From Yamadazyma tenuis (Eukaryota > Ascomycota > Pichiomycetes > Serinales > Debaryomycetaceae), in NCBI RefSeq assembly GCF_029203305.1, contig NC_089461.1, positions 682,001 to 746,000 of the forward strand: a stretch of 64,000 nucleotides of DNA, read 5' to 3'. The position numbers were made by a program, and so were the translations under genes. Positions 37,074-46,724 of the stretch are shown here, in pieces; positions within the stretch are counted from its first letter, which is position 1; each line of letters opens with the position of its first letter. The notes below the pieces were generated by a model. The model was given only the letters and a program-made list of their open reading frames with translations, searched no databases and was not told where the DNA came from.

Positions 37074-37659
37074 AGTTTTAAAGCGCGTATGGACTGAGAG
37101 ACTATAAAATCAACAGTTTAGCAGGAAGGAGAGAGAACTTATCACAGTAAATAACCGAACACTACCAGCAAACAACCACATCAACAGAGTAGGCCATCAC
37201 CAACCTGGCGGTTGGAACATAATTTAGCACCGTTCACAACTACAATCCACCAGAACAATGAAGTAGTTGTGATACACAATTGTAGACCCTAACAAACTCC
37301 ACTTATCACTACCCACCTGCCACAATCATTACTTTTCAAACATTCAAATCTCCTAACTCGAGTGCCTGAAAAATTAATGATTATTAAAATAATAAACCAT
37401 TAAAGGTTGAAATCAAAAATTGTAAGACCCACACTAAAAAGTTGGTATTAAACTCTTTGTGACTAATGTGCAATGTCGCCAAAGATTAATAGTTATAGGA
37501 CTTCTTGATCTCCTATAACGCCTCTAGGTAAGTATGAAGAAATCAAAATGGATGCGCCTTCTGCTCGTCTTTATAGTTTTTTCCCACATCCGGGTTACTC
37601 ATGCTTGTGGACGAAAAAATAACTACGCTTGAATTATTTGCACCCAGTTTATTTGAAGT
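37074..37659. other. Intergenic region: SHU2-like promoter, no gene seen
   Basis: 586 bp of AT-rich sequence between the POP1 3' end and the start of the SHU2-like gene. It is rich in AATTG/CAATT strings. No ORF or RNA gene recognised. Confidence 0.45.
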
Positions 37660-39789
37660 CTATATAAGTTTGATTTTATGCTCTTTGGACGTTCCGATGT
37701 TCCTGATGACAAGATTGGTACCTTCTGGAATGTGTGCCAGAATATATCCGATCCCGGCCATCTTCCCCCTGTTCAAGTTGTATCCTCCAGTGGTGACAAA
37801 GCCAACTAAGTTCTGGATATGACTAGCATTTTCGACATATATTCTGGCATGGTCATTTAAGGTTCCGTTTGGAAGTTCAAATCTAACTATTCTGATAGGA
37901 AGTTTAGGCAATTTCGACAAGTCAACCTTGTAATCGCCTCTCGTAAAAGATTGGTGGAACGAATTGTTTGGATCAAACAACTCGATACACAACTTGAAAT
38001 TTCGTGAAGAATCCACATGATCCACCAAGTCATCCACAGATCGGATTTGCTTGACCATGTTCTCATCAAATTGGCCAAACTCAAACTTGTCCTCCAATTT
38101 TCCCACTTTCTTGGTGATAAAAATGAGCTTCGTGAGGAACTCCCAATCGTTTCCAAACAGGAGTAATCCTTTTTCAAACTTTTCTCTTTGCCTCTTGGAA
38201 AGAGGAAGCTTGTTGTACTTCTGCTGGCTCAACTTGATCTGAAGCTCGTTGTCTATCCAGCTTTCTGGCAAATATGGATAGTCTTCTAAGTAGCTTAACC
38301 GACCATTTTCAAAGTCGAGCTGCTTTAATTGGTTCATGCCTCCAAGATGAATATGACTGATCTGGTTCAACTTCAACCAGATGGGCAACACCCAAAACCA
38401 TGGGACGATTAAACACCATGAGCTTGAAGTCTTAGTCAACAAAATAGGAATGGACTCATTGATACCAGCAGGATCGGGGTGCTTGTTGAGTTCTTTTGTG
38501 GTGTGCTGGTTAAGGTACGAGTGGTTTCTGCCCTCGGGGTCAAAGAGCTGTAGAATGCTTTCCTGGTCTATCAAGCCACTGCTCAATTTGATTATCAAAT
38601 CGTTGTAGCTCATCTCTTGCAGAACAGGTGGATTGACTGGCTTGGACCATAATCTGGGATCCTTGATGTTGAAGCTCATTGTCGTCCCCGGTTGGAAATC
38701 ATCATTATAATTGCAGAGGTTTTTGAACTCAGGGATCTCTTTGGTGATGTGGAATATTTTGTTGAGACTCCTCAAGCTGGTAGGCCCCACCAATTCTATG
38801 CTCCCCAAGGAGTATCGACAATCCTGCAAGTTAACACCGTATGTTTCTCTTATATGATTAAAAAGCTCTTCGTAAATAGAAGGATGAATTCTCAATAGCG
38901 TCTTTCCTGCTGCTGGGCTACAGTACATCAAACATATACCAACAGGTTTAGAATCAATATAAAGCCAGCCATTGTAGCTTTTATGGCCCTTGAGTACAGA
39001 TATAGATGGTTTTATGAGGTTCAGAATGACAGTTTCATCGTAGTCCATAATCAAACTGTCAAAATAAGAAGTGTCAAAAATGATGGTGTTTGATTTTGCA
39101 GCCCGATTGGTAGACTTAAAACACTTCTGCGTGGGGCTCAAGGGAATTTGATACCCCCATCGTTTCACCAAATGAAACCTTTTGGCATGCCAAACGTGCG
39201 TGGTGAGCCAAACGTGTTCCCTTTGTCGTTTACTGTATTTCAAGTTTCCTTTGGGCCTGACGGCTAGCTCGTTCACACCGGTATTGTCGTACGAACCCAT
39301 GATATTATTCAATACTGGTTTATTGTGGGATTTGCTAGATCTCAAGTCAGCCAACTGCTCATTCAACTGCTTGATTCTCAGCTTCATATGGGTTTGGCTA
39401 TCAATTGGCACTGATTTGAGGAGTTTTACTCTTGATGCCAATTTCAAGAGCTTCTTGGACATTCTCAACTGATAAATCTGTTTACTAGTGGGCTTTTTCT
39501 TGGTGATATTGGTATCTTGCATTTCTCTGATGGCCCTATTTCTCAAGCGCTTGGGGACTCTTTTGACGTTGTGACTGGCAGTTCTCCGTCTCAATATTCT
39601 TGGTAGACTTTGAAATACTCTATTGGCAGCAGAGGCCCGAGTCTTCAACTGGCTAATTTCAAAGGAGCGGATTTCAAAGCTTCGGGCACCTAGGAATTCA
39701 GGAACAGAAAGAAGCCCATCCTTGTAAGCGGGGTCCGCCAACTCTGTTCTGATGGTCCTGGTATTGAATATCTTCTTTCTCTTGTCCAT
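37660..39789 (-). CDS. POP1: RNase P / RNase MRP protein subunit Pop1
   Basis: The largest protein of RNase P and MRP, for tRNA 5' processing and rRNA maturation in the nucleolus. The frame begins at TTG; the first ATG (39787-39789) gives 709 aa. The N-terminal basic block has FEIRSFEISQLKTRASAANRV (shown here as FEISQLKTRAS... AANRVFQSLPRILRRRTASH), with RRRTASHNVKRVPKRLR, the POP1 signature. Another conserved element is HVWHAKRFHLVKRWGYQIP (WHAKRFHM in relatives). A POPLD-type domain follows centrally (PILLTKTSS...WCLIVPWFWVLPIWLKL). The C-terminus ends with GYNLNRGKMAGIGYI (typical Pop1: 'G..S..RG.G.GIG') and RNIGTSKEHKIKLI. Tandem with SSU72, 109 bp apart. Confidence 0.9.
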   Translation of the reverse strand: MDKRKKIFNTRTIRTELADPAYKDGLLSVPEFLGARSFEIRSFEISQLKTRASAANRVFQSLPRILRRRTASHNVKRVPKRLRNRAIREMQDTNITKKKPTSKQIYQLRMSKKLLKLASRVKLLKSVPIDSQTHMKLRIKQLNEQLADLRSSKSHNKPVLNNIMGSYDNTGVNELAVRPKGNLKYSKRQREHVWLTTHVWHAKRFHLVKRWGYQIPLSPTQKCFKSTNRAAKSNTIIFDTSYFDSLIMDYDETVILNLIKPSISVLKGHKSYNGWLYIDSKPVGICLMYCSPAAGKTLLRIHPSIYEELFNHIRETYGVNLQDCRYSLGSIELVGPTSLRSLNKIFHITKEIPEFKNLCNYNDDFQPGTTMSFNIKDPRLWSKPVNPPVLQEMSYNDLIIKLSSGLIDQESILQLFDPEGRNHSYLNQHTTKELNKHPDPAGINESIPILLTKTSSSWCLIVPWFWVLPIWLKLNQISHIHLGGMNQLKQLDFENGRLSYLEDYPYLPESWIDNELQIKLSQQKYNKLPLSKRQREKFEKGLLLFGNDWEFLTKLIFITKKVGKLEDKFEFGQFDENMVKQIRSVDDLVDHVDSSRNFKLCIELFDPNNSFHQSFTRGDYKVDLSKLPKLPIRIVRFELPNGTLNDHARIYVENASHIQNLVGFVTTGGYNLNRGKMAGIGYILAHIPEGTNLVIRNIGTSKEHKIKLI

Positions 39790-39898
39790 TGTTAAACTTG
39801 GATTCAAACAGAAGTCGCGATGCTCATTTTAACTGAGGCCGATTCTCATTTTTATAAGATTGAAATGCTGTTATATACGGTATATACATCTTCGGCTT

Positions 39899-40591
39899 CT
39901 AGTAGTACGCACACGTGTAAATAGTTTGTAGATGGGCATGATCCTTCTGCCACTCGGCCAAAATTCCCATCATCTGGTCCTCCAAAATCGCATCACTCAC
40001 ATCATCAATCGTACCTTCGGCCAATTTCTTCTTCTCTTGTCTCTTGAAGTTGTGGACCATTCCCACGAGTTTTACGATCCCGTTTCCACCTATCACGGCA
40101 TTCTCATTGTCATCCTTGATATCGATATTTATGATATGTACCACTTGTTTGACCTCATTGTCATTGTAGTCATTGTTGTGTAAACGGAACATCAAATCAT
40201 CCACCACCGAATCAAAACATCTCTCTTCACATGTTATTACCAAGTCAAATTTCCCGGCGTATGAGTTTGCATGCCACCGTTCAGGTGCTCTCTTAACTTG
40301 CTTATTTCTGGTTAACATGTGGATCAAGCCATTTGACTCATATAACTTGCGGCAGTCCTGTGACATTAAGTCGTTGTATATATCTTCATAAGGAGTACCA
40401 AACTGATACACATTGGGTTTGTCTATGGTAGGTCCTGGTAATCTGACAGCTGAACCAGTTCCAAATGACTTGATGTTGTAGCCAGCATCTTTCAATTGTT
40501 TGTGGGCTTCCATGGATCTATTATTGTTTGCAGCACACACAGTACATACTCGGAGACTATCCGGGACCGCTTGAGTGATTGTTGCCGACAT
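39899..40591 (-). CDS. SSU72: RNA polymerase II CTD phosphatase Ssu72
   Basis: A CTD Ser5/Ser7 phosphatase of the cleavage and polyadenylation factor complex. The CX5R catalytic P-loop is complete: VCAANNNRS with Cys19 and Arg25 ([10 protein letters not shown]). [12 protein letters not shown] and YNDLMSQD follow. The Asp region is [13 protein letters not shown]. 230 aa compares with 206 in S. cerevisiae. The start is the ATG at 40589-40591. A TCGCACT element (revcomp of 40650-40656) lies about 60 bp upstream, within the 104 bp that separate it from the stop of ATG4 on the same strand. Confidence 0.95.
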   Translation of the reverse strand: MSATITQAVPDSLRVCTVCAANNNRSMEAHKQLKDAGYNIKSFGTGSAVRLPGPTIDKPNVYQFGTPYEDIYNDLMSQDCRKLYESNGLIHMLTRNKQVKRAPERWHANSYAGKFDLVITCEERCFDSVVDDLMFRLHNNDYNDNEVKQVVHIINIDIKDDNENAVIGGNGIVKLVGMVHNFKRQEKKKLAEGTIDDVSDAILEDQMMGILAEWQKDHAHLQTIYTCAYY

Positions 40592-40695
40592 GCAGTGATG
40601 ATTCGTTATATGTGTATGTAGTAGCTTATTATATATAAGTTTAGAGTTGAGTGCGACAAAAACTGCCTAGACCTGGGTCGCACACGACGCTGCCA

Positions 40696-41922
40696 TTAGC
40701 TGACCCTATCAAGGTCTTCGTCTTCGACTATGTCGTCTTCGTCGAAGTCATCGACAAAATCGACGAAATCGGCATTTACTTCGGAAGCAGGAGCTTGAAT
40801 TTCATTGATGGCCGATTTAGCCGCAAAATGCACAATTTTGTTGTTCTTCTCCAAACACTCAGCTTTGAAGGTATTATAGTCTTGTAAATCATCAACTAAA
40901 ATTCCAATCATCATGGACGGATCAAGCTGACTTATAGTCAACCTCTGATATCTTGGAGTGTGGTACGAATTGTATCCGGCATTAGTACCTTGAGGGTAAT
41001 GAGGATCCAAATAGAGCAACTCATCGTTATCATATCCGAAAAAGTAGAAGCTAGAGGATGGTTTCCCGCCTGCAATACCGACCGATTGTTTGCAGTTCAA
41101 TAACTGGAGAATGCTACTGTAGTAGAACTCGTTGGTCTTATCAATACCCAACCTAATTGGCAATAATATCAAAAGAGACTGTTTTTTCTTATCCAAAAAC
41201 TCTTGCACCTTATCATCATACAAGTCCGAGTTTTCACTGATCAAGACCAGCAACCCTGGCAAACCAAAATTTTCTTTAGAGTTCACCAAGTTGCACAATC
41301 TTTGAATTGACAACGACGCAGCATTGGGACCAAACCATTGACCAGGCTTCACCTGCAAGGGCAGTTCATTGGCAACTCGGATGAAGTTATGCAAGGAGAA
41401 AGGCGCTGCTTCCAGGTCTTTAAACTGGTCAAGAAGCTGAATTTCCTGTTGGGCGTCTTCACTGATCATTCGCTTATATGTGTTTGCAAGCAAGGATTGA
41501 GATGTTCTGATCATACATCCCCAGCCCACGTCGGTGGTAAAGTTTTCATTGTCAATGAAGCTGTGGACATTTGTAGACAATGGATTCTTGTTGAACACCA
41601 TCGATTGTACAAATGCCAATGGGTGAGGGCCATTCGGGTTCTTAGGTATTGGTTCAAAGCCTGTGCGATACGTCAACCACACAAGAGCTTCAACTTGCAA
41701 TAAAAACTCATCTTCAACTTTGTACGATTGGCCCATTATTATCTTGGGCGGCTTCTCTACTATGACTTCTGTTTCATTTCCCGGGTTACTCGTTGGCCGG
41801 GGTATATGTTGCCATAGTTCTGAGAAGCTAAAGCTTAAGCCTGATCTTTCAGGGGGGGCGTCTTCAAGGGGGGTTTCAAGAGAATGTTGTTCTGGTATAT
41901 CTTTTGTACTCATCGAAGCCAT
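40696..41922 (-). CDS. ATG4: Autophagy cysteine protease Atg4
   Basis: The peptidase that processes Atg8 at its C-terminal Gly and removes it from lipid. The open frame extends upstream to GTG, but the first ATG (41920-41922) gives 408 aa; a second ATG is three codons on. The catalytic Cys136 lies in DVGWGCMIRTSQSLL. The Asp/His pair is in YLDPHYPQG. Other family blocks are LVWLTYRTGFEPIP, VKPGQWFGPNAASLSIQRL and SVGIAGGKPSSSFYFFGY. The acidic C-terminus (FVDFVDDFDEDDIVEDEDLD) is typical. An LIR-like aromatic stretch (FSFSELW) is near the N-terminus. Downstream stop lies 104 bp from the SSU72 start. Confidence 0.93.
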   Translation of the reverse strand: MASMSTKDIPEQHSLETPLEDAPPERSGLSFSFSELWQHIPRPTSNPGNETEVIVEKPPKIIMGQSYKVEDEFLLQVEALVWLTYRTGFEPIPKNPNGPHPLAFVQSMVFNKNPLSTNVHSFIDNENFTTDVGWGCMIRTSQSLLANTYKRMISEDAQQEIQLLDQFKDLEAAPFSLHNFIRVANELPLQVKPGQWFGPNAASLSIQRLCNLVNSKENFGLPGLLVLISENSDLYDDKVQEFLDKKKQSLLILLPIRLGIDKTNEFYYSSILQLLNCKQSVGIAGGKPSSSFYFFGYDNDELLYLDPHYPQGTNAGYNSYHTPRYQRLTISQLDPSMMIGILVDDLQDYNTFKAECLEKNNKIVHFAAKSAINEIQAPASEVNADFVDFVDDFDEDDIVEDEDLDRVS

Positions 41923-42314
41923 TATATGATCAATAGTCGGGTGTTTGGAAGGTTGGGGACAGTTTGACGCTGTTATTGACGTGAAGACGATAACAGATCC
42001 CACGGATTTTTGATAACAGTTATCTGTCGCGATATTTGTGATCACAAATAATGCGTCTCACAAATCTGAGACTTCTAATGGCGTGAGCCAGACCTTGTCA
42101 GTAATAGGATGAAACTGATGGATTGGTCAAGATTACTACAAAATTGAGTATATATGTGTTTGGGAATATGGGGCCTGTTTAAGAGTTGGGTCAAGTAACC
42201 TATTCATGGGAGCACAATTGGCTGCAAAACTAGATATGAAAATCAAATCAGTACATTTTCAAAAAACTAAACAACAGAAAAAGAACTAAACAAATAGCTA
42301 GAGAACCAGTCTCC
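41923..42314. other. Intergenic region: ATG4 promoter, no gene seen
   Basis: 392 bp between the protease 3' end and the ATG4 start. A TGATCACAAATA/ATATTTGTGATCA inverted repeat near 42033-42050 is the only structure noticed. Confidence 0.4.
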
Positions 42315-43484
42315 TTAAGAAATAACAGTGATATTCTCATCGCTCGTGAACTTGGCTTGAGCCAAAGAAATAGTTCTTGCGTCAAGATCGTAGACCACAT
42401 AAGCATTTCTCAAAAATACATCTCCTAAGATGTGGTAATTGGTTTGTGGCAAAAACAAAAATCCAGTCTCAGTAAGAGCATTTCCATCACCGTCATAGAA
42501 TGCACCAACGGTATAGGAAGCTGGGATGGTGACAGAAACACCATCAAAGTTGACGCTGATATCTTTAGCATCAGAAGCGGAATCAAAGTAATAGAATCCT
42601 GAACTGGAGTATTTAGCTCCAAGAGCCGAAGCAAGGTTAGCAAGAACAGTTGGGTCAAGGTAGTTGATAGTTGTACCGGAGTCAAGCACGTAGTTGGAAC
42701 CGATGTCGATAGTCTGTCCATTGGTGGTAACAGAATTGACATTGAGGTCCAAGTCATTTTGGGACACAACTGGGTTGGACACCAAAGAGCCACTGTACTT
42801 GGCGTGATCGATACCACCGAAAAGAACACTTCCCTGAGCAGCATCGGACGAGTCCAAGTAAAGCGAATAAGCATTTTTGTGGATGTATCCTTGACTGACT
42901 AAAGACTGTGGAACATTTTGGTACTTGTCCGCGGTAGCTTCGTTAATTGGGAAACCAATTCCCAAAATACCAAAATTGATGGTGGAGGTGGTAGCATCAC
43001 CAAACTCCTGGTTCTTGAGTGATGGACCCCCGGTTCCTCCGAGTTGAATGGTGTCAGAAACCCAATCACCTTCTGCGTGGGATTGATCTGCATACGCGAC
43101 TGCGAATCCAGAAGCAATTCTCAGGAAGGTAGAAGACGTTGTGTGGTCATAAACCCCGTAGGTACCAGAAATACCTGAAGAGGTATCAACCACCCACAAG
43201 TCGGATGAGCCAGTATCGACATCAACCTTGACCGCCTGTTGGTTGGAACCAACAAGAATCTCAGCCACATAGTACAGGCCTTCGTTGATCAAAGCGTAGT
43301 TGTAATCATCGGCTCTTTTGGTGAAGTTACCGTTGAGAATGAGCTTGTCAGGTCTTTCGATATTGAAGTCTAACTTGATGGCTCCATTTTCTCTCTTCTG
43401 GAAACCAGGAACAGCGGCAGCGTTAGAGGTTGCAAAAGATAATGCCAATGCAATGGCATATAAAACCTTGAAATTAGCGAACAT
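42315..43484 (-). CDS. Secreted aspartyl protease (pepsin A1 family), cysteine-free
   Basis: 389 aa. A signal peptide lies at about 1-23 (FKVLYAIALALSFATSNA). The propeptide ends at a Kex2 site, Lys56-Arg57 (NFTKRADD). The mature enzyme has both active-site Asp motifs: DTGSSDLWV (Asp90) and LDSGTTINYL (Asp268). The flap is AVAYADQSHAEGDW. YAEILVGSNQQ, FGILGIGFP and YHILGDVFLRNAYVVYDLD match the Sap/yapsin group. There is no GPI-anchor tail, so secretion is likely. No Cys occurs anywhere in the translated protein, whereas most fungal Saps carry two disulfides. Neighbouring sequence downstream is ATG4; upstream lies a 3.2-kb gap. Confidence 0.85.
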   Translation of the reverse strand: MFANFKVLYAIALALSFATSNAAAVPGFQKRENGAIKLDFNIERPDKLILNGNFTKRADDYNYALINEGLYYVAEILVGSNQQAVKVDVDTGSSDLWVVDTSSGISGTYGVYDHTTSSTFLRIASGFAVAYADQSHAEGDWVSDTIQLGGTGGPSLKNQEFGDATTSTINFGILGIGFPINEATADKYQNVPQSLVSQGYIHKNAYSLYLDSSDAAQGSVLFGGIDHAKYSGSLVSNPVVSQNDLDLNVNSVTTNGQTIDIGSNYVLDSGTTINYLDPTVLANLASALGAKYSSSGFYYFDSASDAKDISVNFDGVSVTIPASYTVGAFYDGDGNALTETGFLFLPQTNYHILGDVFLRNAYVVYDLDARTISLAQAKFTSDENITVIS

Positions 43485-45588
43485 GGTAGATAAATTTGGT
43501 TTGTTTGTTTGTTTTACAGTAGAAACTGATGATAGACTGAAAAGATGGGAGGATACATGGGTTTATATACCTTTTGAAGGAAACCCGCGTGGTTGTGTGG
43601 GTGTGGATTTGAATCACCTAAACCTTGTTTGATCCGTACGGTGGCTGCTAGAACCACCACAAGTGTTGAAACAACTGAAACGGCTCTGCCGGATTAGTAA
43701 ACCAATTGACAGTTAGATGTGGCAGAAAGCCTATTTTGCTGCTTCAAATTCCATTTGGGCTTGAGTGGTTTAATTCGGTTGCAAAACAATAGGGTGTTGC
43801 GTGCTGCAAACCGCACCTGTCTCCACTTTATCAACTGAGGTGATACAATTAATCCTGAAAATAATTTGCACTCTGTTAACAGGAATGTCGGTTGTGAAGA
43901 GATACGATCAGCCACAGGGAAATAGAGGCGAAAATAAATTCGGTTGATTCAAGATTTACACGGAAGGCAGATGGGGTTAATTCGTTGATTATTTTAGCAT
44001 ATACATTTTGGTGAACAAAAGTTCGCCCTAACCGTTACACCCAATCGAAAAGATGGTGTAAAAATTGCCACTCTGGAACACCTAAAGGAGGAAAACTCTG
44101 TTCTTGTGGTTGCAAAATATGATTCACTTGCCAAGAAAATGAGTCAGGGGATGAAGTTTGTACAATTAGTAAAAATATGATAAAAAATGGTTTCTAGTCT
44201 GAAAGAGAGGAGACACCAGATTACTGAATAAAAGTCTTTTTCAAGAGAAATAGAATTTGCAGGATCATTCTATTCCAATTTCTCTTCAACCCTTTAGCTC
44301 AACAGGATATATACACCATGCTCTTTTCAAGATCAAGCGACATATTTCTCTGATTGGAATGGTAATACTATTGTACCGTATCCTTCACTGATGTAGTCGT
44401 GAAAGGGTTTCAAGGTTGGGCGCTTTTAAAGGAATTCACTTTGGTCAAAACTCTGTCAACAAGAGCATATAATATAACCTTTTGAGGCTATTAAGCCTCC
44501 AGTTATAGTGTCAATCAGTCATTTATATTTGGTTGTCTACGAATCTAGTTTTTGATGTAGCAAGTTCTATATACCCAATTAACGACATTCCGGTTAACGG
44601 AGTGTGAATCGGGATTTAACTGTAATCAAATATACCCCGGCAACTTTAAACTGTTATCCGAACAACTGGAAACAGGGCCAACTCTAGGGATGGCATCTTC
44701 ATGAGCGGCATCTTCTACAGCAGTGTTACAGGAGAGTCGGTGCAGTTTTCCATCCACACTAAAGTTAAATGGTGGCTTGCAAGGTTTAGTTCTGCAGCAG
44801 CTGTAGGCTTACTTGGTTGTGACACAAAGTGATTTTGGAGCAAGAAGTTAAAAATACAAGCTCAAGACCTAGAATTTCATCCTGGGGTTTAGAATGGTGA
44901 CCCGATGCAACACAAAGTACAGTTAACGGCGATATCGGCTCTTATGCCTATGGTAGAATGGTTAAAGTTGCTCCTGGATGGCTGAACCTTAATTTATTAT
45001 TTCACATATCGGTTATCAATGGAAGAGAATCAACATGGCAAGGCCACGGGGTTTGGCAATCGGCAAATCTGCAAATCTGGGATACCGTCCCTCTGTATCA
45101 GGATACGATCATAAACACCTCACTATTGTTCAAACTTTGATTCCGGGTTTGTTTAGAAGCTCTGGTGCTTACTGCATACTTGCTCATATACAAGCACAAC
45201 AATTAAATAACGTCTGGGCTTTGCTGAAACTATGGAGTTAAGAGACCATGATCTATATAAACGACTCAGGGGCTCGGTTTTCGAGTAGCCCTGTAGTTTA
45301 GGTTGGGTTCAATACAGGTGTTCCCCTATTATTTGTAATTACCTCCGAAGCCACACAACTACCCTGGTACAGTCTTTCAAAGTTTTGACATTCCGAAACC
45401 ACAGTATCCTCAAAACTAAGTGAGAAGCTCTGATGCCGTGTCTGGGGTAGGTCCACCACGATTTTTGTCATTGGTGTTGTCAGGCATACCAAGCGCAATG
45501 TTCTTTCTATTGTTCAACTTTAAATGGTTGCTAAAAATAAACAGCAGTAATGTCCAACAGCGAAGAATGCAATTGAGAAATGATCCCG
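43485..45588. other. Large intergenic stretch upstream of the aspartyl protease gene
   Basis: About 2.1 kb with no credible intact gene; part of the longest gene-free interval in the window. It contains the protease promoter. The minus-strand frame at 45298-45498 is open and in the same phase as the decayed gene next to it but starts at TTG and has no assignable content. A hairpin-forming string lies near 45266-45292. No tRNA or LTR pair was recognised. Confidence 0.45.
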
Positions 45589-46275
45589 TTATTTCCTTGA
45601 GTGTGCCAGTGGTGGGTGTATTCTGAAAACAACATGATCTCTAGAACCAAGAGGTACTACCTTAGGAAGGCACACATCATCAATTCCTTCACCTTTGGAA
45701 ATAAAAGCATATGATCCTGTAAAGAATTTTGTTGCGCTTCCGAGGCTGACTCCAAGGGCCTTTTAAAGGGAGAATATCAGTATCCACTCAGTCATTCTTA
45801 ATAAAATCGCCATAAACCCTGTTTGGTGGTAGGGGTTTAAGAGGTTACCCTTGGAGGAAGCATCATTTGGAAGGGTTGTTTCACATGGAACAAAGATGAA
45901 GTGTTGAAGTTGAGCTCGAGAGCCTAACTTTGCAGCTACGTTTTTGGATTCTTCATTGGTCTTGTTTTCAGACAATTGTAGACATTTATGAAATAGTTCT
46001 TTGGCATTTTAAGTAGTAGATGTTTGACTTGGTTTTTATTGGGATGTTAGATTGTGTTCTGAACCTGTAATATGGATTAGAACCTGGTCATGTTGTACAG
46101 TGTTTTTAGTACTAAACCTAACAGATACAATTGACCGTGGTTCTCCTCCATCAATCACTTGTTTTTCTTCTAGAATGTATACCTTAAGGCTGTGGCAGCT
46201 GTTCTTATAGCGTGTCCCCCTCTTCGTGGATGCACCTACGGAAGAAGTTGAGATGATATTTGACTTGCTCAGCAT
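45589..46275 (-). pseudogene. Probable decayed protein gene (unknown, possibly arrestin-like)
   Basis: Read on the minus strand in one phase from the ATG at 46273-46275, the sequence codes for plausible protein interrupted by in-frame stops at 46036-46038, 46009-46011, 45763-45765 and 45589-45591 without any frameshift. Segments have protein-like composition: LKVYILEEKQVID, STKNTVQHDQVLIHITG, NAKELFHKCLQLSENK, LQHFIFVPCETTLPND, KALGVSLGSATKFFTGSYAF and VVPLGSRDHVVF. The pattern of beta-strand segments with KELFHK and FIFVPCE faintly recalls fungal alpha-arrestins, which is inference only. No live gene shares it here. It may be a relic of a subtelomeric-type or dispensable family, or a chance open phase. 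Confidence 0.45.
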
Positions 46276-46724
46276 TGACTTGAACCTTGATTTGAACCCT
46301 TAAAGTCAGTCAGTCATTTATGGGATTGATCCCAAATAGTTGTTCCTACATGCTATTTTATTTCACATTATTCCATTAATATGTGATTTCATCATTGCTA
46401 TTTATTATGAAGTAGCATTTAGGTGTATCTAGTACTGGTTGCAAATTTCCCATGTGTTCATTCGATGCGGTGGTTTTGATGGGCTGGGGAAACATCGAGA
46501 TGATACTTAGAGTAGAGTAACTGGAAACTTGTGGCCATGATGAAACAAACACATCAGCCTATTAACCTTACACTTGTTTTCTATCATTATCTGTACAGTT
46601 TTTCTCTGACCGACAAAGATGTGTGCAGCCAACATTCCAGTTGATAGCATCGTGCGTTTCGCACCGCATTGATTTTTAATCAAAGGCTGCTAACAAGAGT
46701 CATAAACCAAATCAACTATTACAA
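46276..46724. other. Intergenic region: SQS1 promoter
   Basis: 449 bp. A TTCGCACCGCATTGATTTTT string (core TCGCACC at 46659-46665) lies about 60 bp before the SQS1 ATG, matching the recurrent promoter element. No gene seen. Confidence 0.4.

Noticed and set aside
45298..45498. Minus-strand 66-codon frame next to the gene relic
   Set aside because: It is in phase with the relic but starts at TTG and is separated from it by further stops, with no protein-like features; not counted as part of it.
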